Origin: Halopseudomonas salegens
GTDB lineage: Bacteria > Pseudomonadota > Gammaproteobacteria > Pseudomonadales > Pseudomonadaceae
NCBI RefSeq assembly: GCF_900105655.1
Contig: NZ_LT629787.1
Span: forward strand, 434,001 to 498,000
Direction: 5' to 3'
DNA: 64,000 bases
The notes under the pieces are model-generated. The model was not told the origin of the DNA. It did not search any database and saw only the letters and a program-made list of their open reading frames with translations. The position numbers were made by a program, and so were the translations under genes. Position 1 is the stretch's first letter, and each line of letters opens with the position of its first letter. Positions 39,386 through 48,763 of this stretch are shown here, in pieces.

Positions 39386-41173
39386 ATGGCTGACTACAAG
39401 GCCCCGCTGCGCGATATCCGTTTTGTTCTCAATGATGTGTTTGATGCCGGTACTCTGTGGCAGAACCTGCCCGGGTTGAACGGCGCCGCAGATATGGAAA
39501 TCGCCGATGCCATGCTGGAAGAAGCCGGCAAAATGGCCAGTCAGACCATCGCCCCGATCAACCGCAGTGGCGATGAAGAAGGCGCCCAGTGGAAGGACGG
39601 TGTGGTCACTACCCCGACCGGCTTCAAGGAAGCCTACAAGGTCTATGCTGAAGGCGGCTGGGTCGGCCTCGGCGGTAACCCGGAATTTGGTGGCATGGGC
39701 ATGCCGAAAGCCCTTGGTGTGCAGGTCGAGGAAATCGTTTACGGTGCCAACAACAGCTTTGCCCTGTACCCGGCGCTGTCTGCGGGTTGCTGCCTGGCGC
39801 TGGATGCTCACGGCAGTGAGGAACTGAAGCAAGCCTACCTGCCTAATATGTATGCCGGAACATGGTCTGGCACCATGTGCCTGACCGAGCCGCATTGTGG
39901 TACCGATCTGGGCATTATTCGTACCAAGGCTGTACCTGCCGCCGATGGCAGTTATGAGCTTACCGGTACCAAGATTTTCATCACCGGCGGTGAGCATGAC
40001 CTGACCGACAACATCATTCACATGGTGCTGGCCAAGTTGCCTGATGCGCCGGCAGGCCCCAAAGGGATCTCATTGTTCCTGGTTCCCAAGTTTCTGGTCA
40101 ATGAAGATGGCAGCCTGGGCGAGCGCAACCCGGTGACCTGTGGCTCGATCGAACACAAGATGGGCATCAAGGCCTCTGCGACCTGTGTCATGAACTTCGA
40201 TGGTGCCAAGGGCTATCTGGTGGGTGAGGTCAACAAGGGCCTCAACGCCATGTTCACCATGATGAACTACGAGCGTCTGTCGATCGGTATTCAGGGCATC
40301 GGCTGCTCCGAAGCCTCTTACCAGAGTGCGGTTGACTATGCGCGTGAGCGTATTCAGAGCCGAGCCCCGACCGGTGCCCAGCAGCCCGACAAGGCCGCTG
40401 ACCCGATCATCGTGCATCCGGATGTGCGACGCATGCTGCTGAATATCAAGTCATTGACTGAAGCCAGCCGTGCTTTCTCCACCTATGTGGGGATTCAGCT
40501 GGACACCAGCAAGTTTACCGACAACGCCGAAGACCGGAAGAAAGGCGAGGCGCTGGTTGCCCTGCTGACGCCGGTTGCCAAAGCCTTCTTTACCGATATC
40601 GGCCTGGCCAACACCATCGATGGTCAGCAGGTATTTGGTGGCCACGGCTATGTACGTGAGTGGGGGCAGGAGCAATTGGTGCGTGATGCGCGGATTGCCC
40701 AGATCTACGAAGGCACCAACGGTATCCAGGCGCTCGATCTGATGGGGCGCAAAACGGTGGCCAACAAGGGCGCTTACTACAAGGTGTTTGCCGAAGAAGT
40801 CCGCAGTTTTGTGGCCGACAACAGCGATGCTGCCATGGCCGAGTTCGTCAAACCGCTGGCCAAGGCGATCGACAATCTGGATGAGCTGACGGAATTGGTC
40901 ATCGACCGCAGCCAGAGCAACCCGAACGAAGTGGGTGCTGCCTCGGTTGAGTATCTGCATGTGTTTGGTTACACGGCCTACGCCTATATGTGGGCAAAAA
41001 TGGCCAAGGCTGCACTGGCCAGGCTGGATAGCGACAGCGATGGTTTCCATCAGGCCAAGTTGAGTACTGGCCGCTACTACGTCAAGCGTATCCTGCCGCG
41101 CATCCACTCGTTGAGTGAGTCGGTTCGTGCTGGCAGCGAACCGCTGTTTGAACTGGATGCGGCGCAGTTCTGA
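39386..41173 (+). CDS. Long-type acyl-CoA dehydrogenase, tandem copy 2
   Basis: This 595-residue paralogue of the preceding gene has long near-identical stretches (TMCLTEPHCGTDLG, EHKMGIKASATCVMNFD) and the catalytic Glu at residue 442 in IYEGTNGIQALDL. The start AAGGCCCCGCTGCGCGATAT codes the same DYKAPLRDIRF opening as its neighbour, confirming both starts. A separate promoter region with dyads and an intervening terminator indicate independent expression. The two may differ in chain-length preference, but this cannot be told from sequence. Confidence 0.94.
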   Translation: MADYKAPLRDIRFVLNDVFDAGTLWQNLPGLNGAADMEIADAMLEEAGKMASQTIAPINRSGDEEGAQWKDGVVTTPTGFKEAYKVYAEGGWVGLGGNPEFGGMGMPKALGVQVEEIVYGANNSFALYPALSAGCCLALDAHGSEELKQAYLPNMYAGTWSGTMCLTEPHCGTDLGIIRTKAVPAADGSYELTGTKIFITGGEHDLTDNIIHMVLAKLPDAPAGPKGISLFLVPKFLVNEDGSLGERNPVTCGSIEHKMGIKASATCVMNFDGAKGYLVGEVNKGLNAMFTMMNYERLSIGIQGIGCSEASYQSAVDYARERIQSRAPTGAQQPDKAADPIIVHPDVRRMLLNIKSLTEASRAFSTYVGIQLDTSKFTDNAEDRKKGEALVALLTPVAKAFFTDIGLANTIDGQQVFGGHGYVREWGQEQLVRDARIAQIYEGTNGIQALDLMGRKTVANKGAYYKVFAEEVRSFVADNSDAAMAEFVKPLAKAIDNLDELTELVIDRSQSNPNEVGAASVEYLHVFGYTAYAYMWAKMAKAALARLDSDSDGFHQAKLSTGRYYVKRILPRIHSLSESVRAGSEPLFELDAAQF

Positions 41174-41184
41174 TCTGCTGGCCT

Positions 41185-41214
41185 ACTGCCTGTAAGTGAA
41201 TGCCTACAGGCAGT
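41185..41214. other. Hairpin after the second dehydrogenase
   Basis: ACTGCCTGTA and TACAGGCAGT form a perfect 10-base stem with a 10-base loop, 11 bases past the stop codon. It has no T-run. It is possibly part of the 3' end of the transcript, upstream of the clear terminator at 41361. Confidence 0.5.
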
Positions 41215-41360
41215 GGTGCCATTGGCTGATGGGCAGGTCCCGGTAACCTGATTATGATGTGTCCTGCTTGGAGCAATGCAGGAAGCATCAAAAAATAACA
41301 GGGATCAGGGACTCTGCCTGGAGGCAGCCCGTTAGGGATGATCAGGACACCATTCTGCAA

Positions 41361-41384
41361 AACCTCGTCTCGGCGAGGTTTTTT
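41361..41384. terminator. Terminator between convergent genes
   Basis: AACCTCG and CGAGGTT pair around TCTCGG and are followed by a T-run. It lies nine bases from the TauD-like gene stop on the other strand. The best T-run serves the plus-strand dehydrogenase. Confidence 0.85.
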
Positions 41385-41392
41385 CTTGCCCG

Positions 41393-42301
41393 TCAATCAG
41401 CCCCTGCAGCTACCGGCGCCTCGCCCACGATAGTCACCCGGAACATTTCCCGCCGCTTGCCAAAATAATCCGAAATCGGCTGATGCCATACACAGCGGTT
41501 ATCCCAGATCGCCAGAGTGCCCGGCGTCCAGCGCATACGACAGGTAAAGGCCGGCGCCGCAGCGACGCTGAACAGGTAATCCAGCAGCGGACGTGACTCT
41601 TCCGGTTTCATGCCCTCAATCCCCAGTGTGTAGGCCGGATTGGCAAAGAGCACCGCACGACCGGTTTCCGGGTGGCGGGTAATCATCGGATGGCTGCGCA
41701 CATCGTGGTCTACCGGCTGGCCATAATTGATCTGCATGCTTTCAATGCCGGCATTGTGCTGCGCATTGGGCCCGTAACCGAACTCCGGGGTATGGATGCC
41801 GTGCAGCCCATGCAGGACCTGGCGCAATGTCGGTGACAGCCATTCGCAAGCCAGGTACATATTGTTGAACAGGGTATCGCCACCGCACTCAGGCACATCA
41901 TGGCCATAGAGCAGGGTTAAAGCCGGCGGGCGCTCCTGGAATGACCAGTCGGAATGCCAGGCACCACCGAACACAAAAGGACTGCCCTCGTTGGCTTCCT
42001 TGCGCACATGCACAATATGCGGGTGCTCTTTCATCGGCGTGACATAGGGCTCGGTGCCGAAGTCACCAAAGCGCCGCGCTACCGCATCCAGCGTCGCAAC
42101 ATCCAGATTCTGATCACGAATAAACAACACCTGATGATCCAGCAAAGCCTGACGCAAAGCCGCCTGACCGTCATCGGTCAGCGTGGTCAGATCCACATCA
42201 TGCACATCCGCTCCCAGTGAACCGGCCACCGGGCTGACCCGGAAATGGGGTGTCTCGCGGGCCCGGTTGTTGGCAGCGGTGGTATAGAAAAATTCGGGCA
42301 T
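41393..42301 (-). CDS. TauD/TfdA family 2-oxoglutarate-dependent dioxygenase
   Basis: This 302-residue non-haem iron(II) enzyme has the HxD pair of the facial triad in WHSDWSF and the distal His in WDNRCVWHQPISDY. A downstream Arg in RREMFRVTIVGE is suitable for binding the 2-oxoglutarate carboxylate. Family members hydroxylate sulfonates, phenoxyacids, carnitine precursors and others, so the substrate is unknown. AGAGGA precedes the ATG. It lies 57 bases downstream of a keto-acid hydratase gene on the same strand, suggesting a small catabolic operon. Confidence 0.9.
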   Translation of the reverse strand: MPEFFYTTAANNRARETPHFRVSPVAGSLGADVHDVDLTTLTDDGQAALRQALLDHQVLFIRDQNLDVATLDAVARRFGDFGTEPYVTPMKEHPHIVHVRKEANEGSPFVFGGAWHSDWSFQERPPALTLLYGHDVPECGGDTLFNNMYLACEWLSPTLRQVLHGLHGIHTPEFGYGPNAQHNAGIESMQINYGQPVDHDVRSHPMITRHPETGRAVLFANPAYTLGIEGMKPEESRPLLDYLFSVAAAPAFTCRMRWTPGTLAIWDNRCVWHQPISDYFGKRREMFRVTIVGEAPVAAGAD

Positions 42302-42358
42302 GGTTCTGTCCTCTTGTTATGGGGTTTTTCATGACTCAAGGGTGACGTAGGGGAGCTG

Positions 42359-43141
42359 TCAATGAATTGCACATTCAAGCGTGCCAAGATCGCCCATATC
42401 CACTGACAGGTAGTCTCCCGCTGTGATGGGTAGCATGGGGGCCAGTGCACCGGACAGTAGAATGTCGCCGGCCTGTACCGGTGTTCCGGCCAGTGCGCGT
42501 TGGCTCACCAGCCAGCGGCAGGCGTCAAGCGGGCTGCCCATGCATTGGCTGCCTGCGCCTTCTGCTACCAGTTCACCACGATTCATCAGCCGAGCGGTCA
42601 GATTGGCCAGCGACGCCGGGTCTGCGGGGTGCAGGGTGTCAGCCAGCATAAAGCGTCCGAACGACAGGTTGTCAGCGACGGCCTCAGCCAGTGAGTGCGG
42701 CCAGCCAGCATAGGCAGAGTCACAGAATTCAAAGGCACAGGTTACGCCGGCCAATGCCGCGAGCAGGGTCGCGTCGTCGACATCAGGCTGTAAAACTGGG
42801 CGGGAAAACACGAATGCCACTTCAATTTCCACACGTGGCTCAATGAACTCGCGGCTATCCAGTGTCGGGTTTTTGATTTGCCAGTCGGCCATAAGCGGGC
42901 CAGCCAGGGGCTGATCCAGTCCCAGCGCGGCCTGCATGCGAACATCGGTTAGGCCAAGCTTGAAGCCAACGGGTTTATGCCCCTCGGCAATATAGCGGTC
43001 AATCAGGTGCTGCTGCACGACTTTGGCCTGCTGAATGTTCTCCGGGCTGATGCGTGGAGCGCCGCTACCGAGTGGCAGGTGCTGGCGGCGCGCGTTATGG
43101 ATCGCCAACGCTATAGTTTGTGCATCAGTCGTCGTCTTCAC
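42359..43141 (-). CDS. 2-keto-4-pentenoate hydratase family protein
   Basis: This 260-residue protein of the fumarylacetoacetate-hydrolase superfamily resembles MhpD/2-oxopent-4-enoate hydratases, which add water to a dienoic keto acid late in meta-cleavage of aromatics. VGFKLGLTDVRMQAALGL and EPRVEIEVAFVF match the metal-binding region, and SGALAPMLPITAGD lies near the C-terminus. The GTG at 43141 has GAGG upstream and gives the family length; an ATG start 108 bases earlier would add an atypical leader. No ring-cleavage genes are nearby, so the pathway is open. Confidence 0.85.
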   Translation of the reverse strand: MKTTTDAQTIALAIHNARRQHLPLGSGAPRISPENIQQAKVVQQHLIDRYIAEGHKPVGFKLGLTDVRMQAALGLDQPLAGPLMADWQIKNPTLDSREFIEPRVEIEVAFVFSRPVLQPDVDDATLLAALAGVTCAFEFCDSAYAGWPHSLAEAVADNLSFGRFMLADTLHPADPASLANLTARLMNRGELVAEGAGSQCMGSPLDACRWLVSQRALAGTPVQAGDILLSGALAPMLPITAGDYLSVDMGDLGTLECAIH

Positions 43142-43380
43142 ACATGCCTCGCCATTATAAGTTGACCGGGAAAGTCCGGCTTCGCAGAGCCCATCTGAGT
43201 CCTCATATGACAACCGGGCTGGATCCTTCAACCGGCGTGGTACTGTCATCTGGTTATGCTTTGTAACGTCTCAAGGTTGCCGCAAGCGGATGTGGTCGGC
43301 CATGATTAAGGCTGCCAACTCATGACAGTTCCTGCCATCTGGGTCGGCAGATCCTGTTCTTCAACGGCCAGCGGTGTCCT

Positions 43381-44451
43381 ATGGATTGGCGTGAAAGGCG
43401 TGACAGTACCAATATCAATTACCTGCTGCAGTTGGCGGCCGAGGAAGGGCTGAGCACGGCTGATTGCCTGCAGGGTAGCGCTATCGACGCGGCTGGCCTG
43501 GCCGGGAACGCGCCCTTGCAGTTGTGGCAGGAGCTGGCGGTGATTCGCAATCTGGTCGCTGCGGTTGGCCGGCCCGGTCTGGGTTTACGCCTGGGCCAGT
43601 GTTATCACCTGACCAGTCTCGGCCTGCTCGGTTACACCATGTTGGCCAGCCGCACGCTGGCGGATGCCATTGCGGTCAGTCACCAGTTTCGCCCCTTGTC
43701 GCTGTCTATCTGTCCGGTCACTCTGGTTGAACTGCCGGAGGGGTTGGAAATGCGTCTGGATGCCAGTGTGTTGCCGGCTGATGCCCGCTCAATGGTGATC
43801 GAGCGGGGTTTGGCGGCCTGGTGCGGAGTGTTTGCCGAATTGCTGCAGCGGCCTTTTGTGCCAGCCCGCATCACCCTGGCGCTGCCCGATCCGTTGGCGC
43901 AGGCGCTTTATCAAGGGTATTTTTCCTGCCCGGTCAGTGCGGCTGAGCATAACAGCTTGCTGATTGCCCGGGCTGACCTGACCAGTCCTTTGCCATTGGC
44001 CAATGCCGCAACTCAGCAGACCTGCGCCGAGTTGTGCGCACGTTTGTGTGCCGGACTCGACGAGGTGCAAACGCCCCTGGCACGCCAGGTGTTGCAGGTG
44101 TTGATGCGACAGTCGGCGCAGTTGTTGCCGGCTGCGGTGGTGGCCGAGCAGTTGGGGTTGTCCGAGCGCAGCCTGCACCGGCGTTTGGCGGGGGAAAGGC
44201 AGAGTTATCGCGCTCTTGACGAGCGCGTACGCAGACGGCTGGCAGAGCGCTTGTTGCGTGACAGCCGGTTACGCCTGGACAGCATCGCCCAGCAGCTGGG
44301 GTATGCCGAGGCAGCGAGTTTTTCCCGTGCCTTCAAGCGCTGGACCGGGCAGGCGCCGGCGCACTGGCGACAGGTCCAGGCCGTTGATGCGCTGGACCCC
44401 TTGCTCTCCGTATTCACTCCTTCGATCACAGCGAGTCACCGGCATGCTTGA
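43381..44451 (+). CDS. AraC family transcriptional regulator
   Basis: This 356-residue protein has a large N-terminal domain of the OruR/arabinose-binding-like type found in many Pseudomonas AraC proteins. A C-terminal double helix-turn-helix follows (LRLDSIAQQLGYAEAASFSRAFKRWTG). Its stop overlaps the start of an ABC-transporter ATPase by 8 bases, so it is probably transcribed with that operon. It is also divergent from the hydratase/dioxygenase pair, 239 bases away. Either or both neighbours could be its target. Confidence 0.92.
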   Translation: MDWRERRDSTNINYLLQLAAEEGLSTADCLQGSAIDAAGLAGNAPLQLWQELAVIRNLVAAVGRPGLGLRLGQCYHLTSLGLLGYTMLASRTLADAIAVSHQFRPLSLSICPVTLVELPEGLEMRLDASVLPADARSMVIERGLAAWCGVFAELLQRPFVPARITLALPDPLAQALYQGYFSCPVSAAEHNSLLIARADLTSPLPLANAATQQTCAELCARLCAGLDEVQTPLARQVLQVLMRQSAQLLPAAVVAEQLGLSERSLHRRLAGERQSYRALDERVRRRLAERLLRDSRLRLDSIAQQLGYAEAASFSRAFKRWTGQAPAHWRQVQAVDALDPLLSVFTPSITASHRHA

Positions 44452-45112
44452 TGTCCGTCAGATTACCAAAGCCTATTCAACCCCGCAGGGCCCGGTTCCG
44501 GTACTCAGAGGTGTCGACCTGCAACTGGCCGCCGGGCAGACGCTGGCACTGATGGGCGAGTCCGGCAGCGGCAAGAGTACTTTGCTGCACCTGATTGCCG
44601 GGCTGGACCAGCCGGACAGCGGCAGCATTGTGGTTGCCGGTGAATCCCTTGCCGGCCTGAATGAAGCGGCGCGAGCTGCGCACAGACGCGAGCGGGTTGC
44701 CTTGATCTTCCAGCAGTTCAATCTGCTGCCCGCCTTGCGCGTGGCCGACAACCTGGCTTTTCAGGCGCGACTGGCCGGACGTGACGACCCTGACTGGCAA
44801 GCCTGGCTGAGTGAGCGGTTGGGGCTGACGGATCTGTTGCAGCGCTATCCGGAGCAATTGTCCGGTGGGCAGCAGCAGCGGGTGGCCATTGGTCGTGCCC
44901 TGGCAGCGCGAACACCGTTGATACTGGCTGACGAGCCAACGGGTAATCTGGATGAAACCACGGCCAACGAGGTGATTGCCCTGTTGCTTGAGCTGGTCGC
45001 CGAGGCGGGCAGCAGCCTGTTGATGGTGACCCACAGTCAGCAGTTGGCGCTGCGTCTGGATCAGCAGGTGCTGTTGCGTTTGGGTCAGGTACAGGGAGCC
45101 GTGCCCGCATGA
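44444..45112 (+). CDS. ABC transporter ATPase, LolD/AttE-like
   Basis: This 222-residue ATPase of the MacB/LolD class has Walker A GESGSGKST, signature LSGGQQQRVAIGRAL, Walker B LILADEP and a following switch His (MVTHS). The start at 44444 overlaps the AraC gene, and its stop overlaps the permease start (ATGA). With an FtsX-type permease and a lipocalin-like lipoprotein it makes an AttEFGH-like set, possibly moving a hydrophobic compound or lipoprotein out of the inner membrane. Confidence 0.92.
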   Translation: MLDVRQITKAYSTPQGPVPVLRGVDLQLAAGQTLALMGESGSGKSTLLHLIAGLDQPDSGSIVVAGESLAGLNEAARAAHRRERVALIFQQFNLLPALRVADNLAFQARLAGRDDPDWQAWLSERLGLTDLLQRYPEQLSGGQQQRVAIGRALAARTPLILADEPTGNLDETTANEVIALLLELVAEAGSSLLMVTHSQQLALRLDQQVLLRLGQVQGAVPA

Positions 45113-47598
45113 TGCGCTGGGTGTTGCAGGCGTTGCTCAGCCATTGGCGGCGTCACCCGGTGCAGGCGATCTGTTTGCTGGTGGGTATCTGGTTGGCCAG
45201 TGCCCTGTGGACCGGGGTGCAGGCGCTGAACACCCAGGCGCGCAGCAGTTACGACCGCGCCGCGCAACTCTTTACCGAAGGTAGTCAGCCGATGCTGGTC
45301 AGCCCCGGTGGACAGCTGTTCAGTGAACAGGACTTTGTTCGTTTGCGGCGGGCCGGCTGGCCGGTGTCACCGGTATTGCAGGGTTCGGTGCTGCTGCCGC
45401 TGGGCGATGGCGAGCGACGTTACCAGGTGATGGGTATTGATCCGATCAGTCTGCCCAGCGAGGGTTCTCTGGCTGGTCAGGTCAGCAGTACCGACAGCTT
45501 GCTGGATTTTGTTCTGGCGCCGGGACGCACGCTCTTGGCCAGTGATACCTTGCAGGAGTTGGGCCTGGAGCAGGGAGCCGTGGTGACTGTGGTGGACGGA
45601 GACAGCCTGCCACCGTTGCAGGCTGCGCCCGGTTTGCCGCCCGGTGTGTTGATTATGGATATGGCCTACGCCCAGCAGTTGTTGCAGCAGCCGGGGAAGA
45701 TAAGTCAGCTGCTGGTGCCCGCCGATTTTGCGGCCATGGCGCCGGCATTGCCGGAGGGGATAACCCTGTCCTGGGAAGAGCGCAGTGAAGACGACCTGGT
45801 GCGCCTGACCAACAGTTTTCATCTCAACCTGACGGCACTGGGTTTGCTGGCCTTTGTGGTGGGGCTGTTTATTGTGCATGCCGCTGCCGGGCTGGCGCTG
45901 GAGCAGCGGCGGGGCATGTTGCAGAGCCTGCGTGCCTGTGGCGTCAGCTTGCGCTTGTTGGCGGTGGCGCTGATCAGTGAATTGCTTTTGCTGGCCTTGC
46001 TCGGTGGCAGCCTGGGGATTATTACCGGTTACCTGTTGGCCAATGCGTTGGTGGGTGATCTGGTCGCCAGCCTGCGCGGCCTGTATGGCGCTCAGGTGGC
46101 GGGCGTGCTTGCGTTGCAACCCAGTTGGTGGTTGGCCGGGCTGGGCATGAGTGTGCTGGGCACCCTGCTGGCCGGGGCCAGTAGTCTGTGGCTGGCGTTG
46201 CGTTTGCCGGTGCTGGCCTGGGCGCGGCCGCAAGCCTGGCATGAAGCGCAAGCGAAAAGCCTGCGCCGCCTCGGCGCACTGGCGATTGTGCTCTTGCTGG
46301 TGGCGGGCGCTTTGCTGATCTGGGGCGATGGTTTGCTCTCGGGTCTCTTGCTCCTGGCCTGCCTGCTGCTGGGCGCCGCCTGGCTATTACCCTGGTGCCT
46401 GCATGCCCTGTTGCGGCTTGGCCAGCGCAGTGCGCGCGGCCCGGTCAGCCAATGGTTCTGGGGAGATGCGCAACAGCAAATGGGTGGCTTGAGCCTGGCG
46501 CTGATGGCCTTGCTGCTGGCGCTGTCGGCAAATATCGGCGTTGGCAGTATGACCGAAGGTTTTCGCATGACCTTTATCGGTTGGCTGGACCAGCGTCTGG
46601 CGGCAGATGTGTATGTGCGCCCGGAGAACCCGCAGCAAGCAGAAGAGATTGCTGCCTGGCTGGACCAGCGTGACGAGGTCCGCGCCCAGTTACCCAGTTG
46701 GCAGTTGCCACTGCGGGTCGGTGGTTGGCCGAGTGAGATCAGCGGTATTATTGAGCACCCCTTGTACGCCGACACCTGGCCGCTGCTGGATACTGAGCCG
46801 CGCGTCTGGGAGCGCCTGGCCAGTGGCGAGGGCGCCCTGATCAGTGAGCAACTGGCCTACCGTCTGGAACTGCAACCCGGCGATAGTCTGGAACTGAATA
46901 CCCCGGCCGGCCCCTGGCAACTGCGGGTGCTGGGCCGTTATGCCGATTACGGCAATCCGCGCGGACAGGTGCTGGTGGCTGCTGAGGGTTTGCAGCAACG
47001 CTGGCCGGACCAGCCACTCAGCAGTGTTGGCGTCTTGATCTCGCCAAACAGCGATGACAGCCAGCGCGCCGAACAGGTGGCAACCCTGGTGGCTGACTTG
47101 CAACAGGCTTTCGGTCTGGCCAGCAACCGGGTGATTGATCAGGCTGCGCTCAAGCGTTATTCGCGTCAGGTGTTCGAGCAAACCTTTGCCGCCACCGGCG
47201 CGCTGAATATTCTCACTTTAGGTGTGGCCGCCATTGCCTTGCTGACCAGTCTGCTGACCCTGGCGGATAGCCGGCTGACCCAACTGGCTCCACTCTGGGC
47301 CATGGGGCTGCGCCCGGGGCAACTGGCGCGACTGAGTATGTGGCAGATGTTGCTGTTGGCGACGCTGACCTGTCTGTTGGCGACTCCTCTGGGTCTGGCG
47401 CTGGCGTGGTGCCTGGTCAATGTGGTCAATGTGCAGGCCTTCGGCTGGCGTTTGCCCTGGCACTGGTTCCCGTTGCAATGGCTGCAACTGATCGCCCTGG
47501 CGCTGTTGGCAGTTGTGCTCGCCAGCCTGGGACCGCTCTGGCGGCTGGCGCGCAGTGGCCCGCAAACCCTGTTGCGGAGGTTTACCCAGGATGCGTGA
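45109..47598 (+). CDS. FtsX-type ABC transporter permease
   Basis: This 829-residue permease has two FtsX-like membrane halves joined on one chain, each preceded by a large periplasmic domain. Hydrophobic segments lie near residues 20-40, 240-370, 390-440, 455-475 and 690-820. Proteins of this type (YbbP-like, AttF/AttG) do not move substrate through a classical channel but work mechanically with a periplasmic partner. Start codons at 45109 and 45112 are adjacent and cannot be separated. It is coupled to the ATPase upstream and overlaps the lipoprotein gene by 8 bases. Confidence 0.9.
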   Translation: MMRWVLQALLSHWRRHPVQAICLLVGIWLASALWTGVQALNTQARSSYDRAAQLFTEGSQPMLVSPGGQLFSEQDFVRLRRAGWPVSPVLQGSVLLPLGDGERRYQVMGIDPISLPSEGSLAGQVSSTDSLLDFVLAPGRTLLASDTLQELGLEQGAVVTVVDGDSLPPLQAAPGLPPGVLIMDMAYAQQLLQQPGKISQLLVPADFAAMAPALPEGITLSWEERSEDDLVRLTNSFHLNLTALGLLAFVVGLFIVHAAAGLALEQRRGMLQSLRACGVSLRLLAVALISELLLLALLGGSLGIITGYLLANALVGDLVASLRGLYGAQVAGVLALQPSWWLAGLGMSVLGTLLAGASSLWLALRLPVLAWARPQAWHEAQAKSLRRLGALAIVLLLVAGALLIWGDGLLSGLLLLACLLLGAAWLLPWCLHALLRLGQRSARGPVSQWFWGDAQQQMGGLSLALMALLLALSANIGVGSMTEGFRMTFIGWLDQRLAADVYVRPENPQQAEEIAAWLDQRDEVRAQLPSWQLPLRVGGWPSEISGIIEHPLYADTWPLLDTEPRVWERLASGEGALISEQLAYRLELQPGDSLELNTPAGPWQLRVLGRYADYGNPRGQVLVAAEGLQQRWPDQPLSSVGVLISPNSDDSQRAEQVATLVADLQQAFGLASNRVIDQAALKRYSRQVFEQTFAATGALNILTLGVAAIALLTSLLTLADSRLTQLAPLWAMGLRPGQLARLSMWQMLLLATLTCLLATPLGLALAWCLVNVVNVQAFGWRLPWHWFPLQWLQLIALALLAVVLASLGPLWRLARSGPQTLLRRFTQDA

Positions 47599-48676
47599 GC
47601 TTGACGGTTTAATTGGCTTGGCAGCGTGTGCTCTGCTGGTCGCCTGTGAGCAACCGGTCTCCACCGAGCCAGCCAGCTTTGCCGGGCTGGGCGAGAGTGG
47701 TGAGGGCTTTGCCGAGGTGCGCCCGGGGACCGAATTGAGCTTTCCCGCCGATCACGGGGCGCACCCGGATTACCGCATCGAATGGTGGTATCTGACGGCC
47801 AATTTGGAGGATGTCGAGGGACGCGACTGGGGCATTCAGTGGACCCTGTTCCGTCAGGCTCTGCGCCCGCAGGATCAGGCGGGTGCCGAGGATGGCTGGC
47901 ACAGCCAGCAGGTCTGGCTCGGCCATGCCGCAGTAACGAACGCTGACAGTCACGCTTTCGCGGAACGGCTGGCGCGCGGCGGGGTCGGTCATGCCGGCGT
48001 TACCGCTGAGCCTTTTGCTGCCTGGATTGATGACTGGCAACTGCAGGGCGAGGGTAATGAGCGCCTGAGCCCGTTGAGCCTGGAGGCGAGTGGTGATGAC
48101 TTTGCCTACCGCCTGCGATTTTCCAGCGACCAGCCGATGGTGCCGCAAGGGGAGCAGGGCTACAGCGTCAAATCCACCGCCGGCCAGGCGTCGATCTATG
48201 TCAGTCAGCCGTTTTATCAGGTCAGTGGTGAGATTGACTGGCAGGGTGAAACCATTGCCGTCACCGGTCAGGGTTGGCTGGATCGCGAGTGGAGCAGCCA
48301 GCCGCTGGCCGCCGGTCAGGATGGCTGGGATTGGTTCTCGCTGCATCTGGACAGCGGCGAAAAATTGATGCTGTTCCGGCTGCGCCACAGTGATGGCGAG
48401 CATTACTACTCCGGTACCTGGATTCAGGCCGACGGCCAGCCGCAACCGCTGCAACCCGAACAGATCAGCATGCAGCCCCTGCGCACCACCCGCGTCGCCG
48501 GCCAGGACACCCCCACCAGCTGGCAGCTACAGGTGCCGGATATCGGGCTGGAGATAACCACCGATGCCATGAACCCGCACAGCTGGATGGGGACGCAGAT
48601 TTCCTATTGGGAGGGGCCGATCCGTTTCAGCGGTTCACACACAGGCGTTGGCTATCTGGAAATGACCGGGTATTAG
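47591..48676 (+). CDS. AttH/CrtC-like lipocalin-fold lipoprotein
   Basis: This 361-residue lipoprotein has a signal peptide ending in LLVACEQ, with Cys as the lipidation site. It then has the tandem lipocalin-like fold of the CrtC/AttH family, recognised by DYRIEWWYLTANL, WLDREWSSQPL and DWFSLHLDSG. It is often annotated as a secreted hydrolase or carotenoid 1,2-hydratase, but here the ABC-transporter context indicates a periplasmic or outer-membrane partner that binds a hydrophobic ligand. The ATG at 47591 overlaps the permease stop by 8 bases. Confidence 0.88.
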   Translation: MRELDGLIGLAACALLVACEQPVSTEPASFAGLGESGEGFAEVRPGTELSFPADHGAHPDYRIEWWYLTANLEDVEGRDWGIQWTLFRQALRPQDQAGAEDGWHSQQVWLGHAAVTNADSHAFAERLARGGVGHAGVTAEPFAAWIDDWQLQGEGNERLSPLSLEASGDDFAYRLRFSSDQPMVPQGEQGYSVKSTAGQASIYVSQPFYQVSGEIDWQGETIAVTGQGWLDREWSSQPLAAGQDGWDWFSLHLDSGEKLMLFRLRHSDGEHYYSGTWIQADGQPQPLQPEQISMQPLRTTRVAGQDTPTSWQLQVPDIGLEITTDAMNPHSWMGTQISYWEGPIRFSGSHTGVGYLEMTGY

Positions 48677-48763
48677 TCAGAGGGGATTGGCGGGGATGCA
48701 GCTAGCGATTAGGCTGGAGGTTCAGGCATTTGGGACAGCAGCCAACAGCTGCCGCAGTGACAT

